From Rhodococcus sp. ABRD24 (GTDB lineage Bacteria > Actinomycetota > Actinomycetes > Mycobacteriales > Mycobacteriaceae), in NCBI RefSeq assembly GCF_004328705.1, contig NZ_CP035319.1:4588001-4652000 (forward strand): 64,000 bases of DNA. The letters run 5' to 3'. The notes below the pieces were generated by a model that saw only the letters and a program-made list of their open reading frames with translations, did not search any database and was not told where the DNA came from. The translations under genes and the position numbers were made by a program. Shown one piece after another: positions 61,727 to 64,000 of this stretch (the stretch's first letter is position 1; each line of letters opens with the position of its first letter).

Positions 61727-62536
61727 CTGGATCCGGGCGTCGTAGTCGGCGCGTCCGGCGTCGACGTCCAGGAACACCCGATCGAGACCGGTTGTTCGAC
61801 GTAGCAGGCGGGCGACTGGTCGGGGGAACAGCGGCCACAGCAGCGTCCCGGACAGGCGCCTCGGCACGACCGCCCGGCGTCGACCTGTCCGCAGGATCTG
61901 CACCACGGTATGCGCTACTTGCTCCGGCGTGATCGGCGCGATCAACGGTCCGGGATGGGTGCCGGCGAGCAGTCCAGTGCTTGTGAACGTCGGCAGCACA
62001 GTGCTGACTCTTACCCCATGGGCCGCCAATTCGGCGTCGGCCGCGTCTCCGAAACACAGGACCCCGGCCTTGGTGGCGTTGTAGACGGCCATGCCCGGCA
62101 CCGCGACACACCCTGCTATGGATGCGATGTTGACGATCCGGCCGCCGCCGGATGCCATCATCACCCGTCCAGCTGCGCGGGTTCCGTGCAGCACTCCGCG
62201 CAGGTTGACGTCCACCACGGTGTCGATCGTCGCATCGTCCTGCTCGAGCAGTGGACCGAGCGGCATGACGCCGGCGTTGTTGATCCAGCCCCACGGCGTG
62301 CCGAGAGCCGCTTGGACACCCGTCAGGAAGGATTCGACCGACCGAGGATCGGTGACGTCGAGGACCGTGCCGAAAACTCCGATGGCGTCGGCTGTGCGGC
62401 GCACCTCGGTCTCGTCGATGTCGCCGATCGCGACGAGAGCGCCGGAGTCGCGTAGGGCGGCGGCGGTCGCCCGGCCGATGCCCCGCGCCCCGCCGGTTAC
62501 CACGACGACGCGACCTGTGATGTCGATTCTTCTCAC
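61721..62536 (-). CDS. Short-chain dehydrogenase/reductase
   Basis: A 271-residue SDR. The cofactor motif is VVVTGGARGIGRATAAAL with GDID after strand 2 suggesting NAD, then INNAGVMPLG, the Ser in VNIASIAG and the catalytic YNATK. The C-terminal extension of about 40 residues (LSGTLLWPLFPRPVARLLRR) is typical of membrane-associated actinobacterial SDRs. It follows the aldehyde dehydrogenase by 28 bp on the same strand. The substrate is unknown. Confidence 0.88.
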   Translation of the reverse strand: MRRIDITGRVVVVTGGARGIGRATAAALRDSGALVAIGDIDETEVRRTADAIGVFGTVLDVTDPRSVESFLTGVQAALGTPWGWINNAGVMPLGPLLEQDDATIDTVVDVNLRGVLHGTRAAGRVMMASGGGRIVNIASIAGCVAVPGMAVYNATKAGVLCFGDAADAELAAHGVRVSTVLPTFTSTGLLAGTHPGPLIAPITPEQVAHTVVQILRTGRRRAVVPRRLSGTLLWPLFPRPVARLLRRTTGLDRVFLDVDAGRADYDARIQR

Positions 62537-62564
62537 TGTTGGCTCTCCTCTGGAACAGCCCCCC

Positions 62565-64000
62565 TCAGGATCGGTGCCGCGCTCCGAGTAGCGCGCGGGT
62601 GCCGGCGTTCATCGCGGCCAGCAGGGTGCCGCGAAGTCGGTCGGGATAGGCGGTCGGAATCCGTTGGGTGGTGACCGTCTGGGGTTCGGTGTAGCGGAGG
62701 ATTCCCTCGCGGCCGTGCCGGCGCCCGGTGCCGCTCGACCTCATGCCGCCCATCGGGGCTCCCAGAGACGCGATCGCGGACAGGTAGCCGTCGTTGACGT
62801 TCACCGAACCCGCCACCACCTCGGCGGCGATCCGGCGTCCGCGGCGCAGATCCCGGGTCCACACGCTCGCACTCAGGCCGTACTCGCCCTCGTTGGCCCG
62901 GCGTACCGCCTCCGCGTCGGAGGCCACCCGGTAGACGGAGACCACCGGACCGAAGGTCTCCTCGGCATAGATTGCCATCTCTGCGGTCACGCCGGTGAGC
63001 ACGGTCGGTTCGTGGAACAGCGGCCCCAGATCTGGACGCGCCCGGCCCCCGGTCATGGCGGTGGCGCCTCTCGCCAGAGCGTCCGCGATGTGCTTCTCTG
63101 TAGTCTCGAGCTGCCGGCGGGAAGTCAGCGATCCCATGTCGACGTCGTAGCCGTACCCGGCGCCGACCCGAAGCTGCTCGGTGCGGGTGACAAGTTCGCG
63201 CACGAATCGGTCGAATATGCTCTCGTGCACATAGATCCGCTCGATGCCGATGCACATCTGCCCGGCATTCGAGAATACCGCCTGTACGGCGCCGCGAGTG
63301 GCCGCCCTGATGTCTGCGTCGGCGCAGACGATCATCGGGTTCTTCCCACCCAATTCGAGCGAGGCTCCAATCAGTCTGTCCGCGCAGCGCCGCGAGATCT
63401 CACGGCCGGTCCTCGTGGAACCAGTGAAGCTCAGGTAATCCACCGCGTCCACGACCGCGGGTCCGATCCGGCTGCCGGGCCCAGTCACTACCTGCCACAA
63501 TGCGTCTGGTATTCCGGCCCGCACTGCCAGGTGGCGGGCGTAGAGCAGCGTGAGCGGGGTCTGCGAGTCGGCCTTGCTGAGTACCGCATTACCGGCGAGC
63601 ACGGCCGGGATCACGTCGCCGACGGCCAGGAAGAGCGGGTAGTTCCACGGTGCGATCACCCCGACCAGGCCCTTCGGCCGGTAGCCGACGCGGGCCGAGA
63701 CCAGTCCCGGCACCGCGCCCCGGACACGACATTCGCGCAGATAGCGGGCGCTGTGGGCGGCGTAGTGCAGGGCGGTGGCGACGACGCCCTGCACTTCGAC
63801 AGCGGCATGCACGCGGGCCTTGCCGGTCTCCCACTGCATGAAGTCGCACAGGCGGTCGTGGTGGTCGACGAGCAGCCTGGCGAAGCGGGCCACGACAGCT
63901 TCCCGGTCCCGGACCGGCCGCGCCGCCCAGGCGGGCTGCGCGGACCGCCCGGCTGCGGCCACGGCGGCGACCGCCTCGGCAGAGGTCTGCGGAACGGAGG
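62565..64000 (-). CDS. Aldehyde dehydrogenase, succinate-semialdehyde (GabD2-like) type, N-terminus beyond the window
   Basis: About 478 residues are visible and the frame is still open at the right edge (SVPQTSAEAVAAV), so only the first residues are missing. The catalytic Glu is in ASLELGGKNPMIV and the Cys in NAGQMCIGIERIYV; FTGSTRTGREISR is the cofactor loop. ERIYV after the Cys and the YRPKGLVGVIAPWNYPLFL segment are like actinobacterial GabD2. It is the first gene of a leftward pair with the SDR. The exact aldehyde is not determinable here. Confidence 0.87.
   Translation of the reverse strand, partial: SVPQTSAEAVAAVAAAGRSAQPAWAARPVRDREAVVARFARLLVDHHDRLCDFMQWETGKARVHAAVEVQGVVATALHYAAHSARYLRECRVRGAVPGLVSARVGYRPKGLVGVIAPWNYPLFLAVGDVIPAVLAGNAVLSKADSQTPLTLLYARHLAVRAGIPDALWQVVTGPGSRIGPAVVDAVDYLSFTGSTRTGREISRRCADRLIGASLELGGKNPMIVCADADIRAATRGAVQAVFSNAGQMCIGIERIYVHESIFDRFVRELVTRTEQLRVGAGYGYDVDMGSLTSRRQLETTEKHIADALARGATAMTGGRARPDLGPLFHEPTVLTGVTAEMAIYAEETFGPVVSVYRVASDAEAVRRANEGEYGLSASVWTRDLRRGRRIAAEVVAGSVNVNDGYLSAIASLGAPMGGMRSSGTGRRHGREGILRYTEPQTVTTQRIPTAYPDRLRGTLLAAMNAGTRALLGARHRS

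Noticed and set aside
1..64000. tRNA or rRNA genes
   Set aside because: No tRNA-like GGTTCGAATCC arm with a matching acceptor stem, and no rRNA segment, was seen on either strand.

Overview
The window is high-GC actinobacterial DNA from a Rhodococcus-like member of the Mycobacteriales. The support is a mycothione reductase, a mapB-type methionine aminopeptidase with the actinobacterial N-terminal extension, a DUF222/HNH '13E12-type' protein, IdeR-like iron boxes, many GTG starts, and secreted proteins carrying Gly-Ser-Leu-Gly runs. I cannot name the species. All calls come from reading the sequence; no database search was run.

Layout. 1-5153: a phosphonate uptake and breakdown locus. A leftward operon (FAD oxidoreductase, phosphonatase-like HAD hydrolase, binding lipoprotein, ABC ATPase running off the left edge) diverges from a PhnZ-like HD oxygenase and a GntR/PhnF-like regulator. 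Two PhnF-type operators (TTGGT-N4-ACC) lie between them. 5223-10705: a flavodoxin, several small lineage-specific membrane or unknown proteins, and a dead IS110 transposase. 10738-15307: a graveyard with a second IS110 remnant, a DNA-ligase C-terminal scrap, a broken tyrosine recombinase joined to an IS3 OrfA scrap, an intact alpha/beta hydrolase/TetR pair with tandem operators, and a TetR/ArsR chimeric remnant. 15509-24260: a catabolic cluster (serine hydrolase, flavin monooxygenase, two Zn alcohol dehydrogenases, aldehyde dehydrogenase, MFS transporter, AraC regulator). The set fits ketone or alcohol degradation through a Baeyer-Villiger step followed by ester cleavage and oxidation.

24431-34456: mapB overlapping cobQ, a lipoprotein serine hydrolase, an alpha/beta-fold protein without its nucleophile, then a Cys-rich leader peptide ahead of a 2-oxoglutarate/Fe(II) oxygenase and metQNI, then the DUF222/HNH protein. 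34492-40233: remnants of secreted proteins including a secretory lipase pseudogene, then mycothione reductase, a lysophospholipase-like hydrolase and malate:quinone oxidoreductase. 40294-46016: a cobalamin riboswitch heading a cobalamin operon (Mg-chelatase-like I/D fusion, cobO, cobB, cobE-like, cysG/SUMT fusion). 46028-51489: a DHA2 MFS exporter, then the Hen1-Pnkp RNA repair pair.

51499-64000: yaaA; two secreted proteins built from six copies of a neocarzinostatin-like domain behind IdeR-like boxes; three 33-bp tandem repeats just before proS; a 35-residue membrane protein divergent from a TetR gene with two matching operators; a chain of small overlapping genes ending in a lipoprotein split by an intact IS; and an SDR with an aldehyde dehydrogenase running off the right edge. 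The least described items are the iron-box neocarzinostatin-like repeat proteins, the micro-protein/TetR module, and the Cys-rich leader before the oxygenase-metQNI operon.
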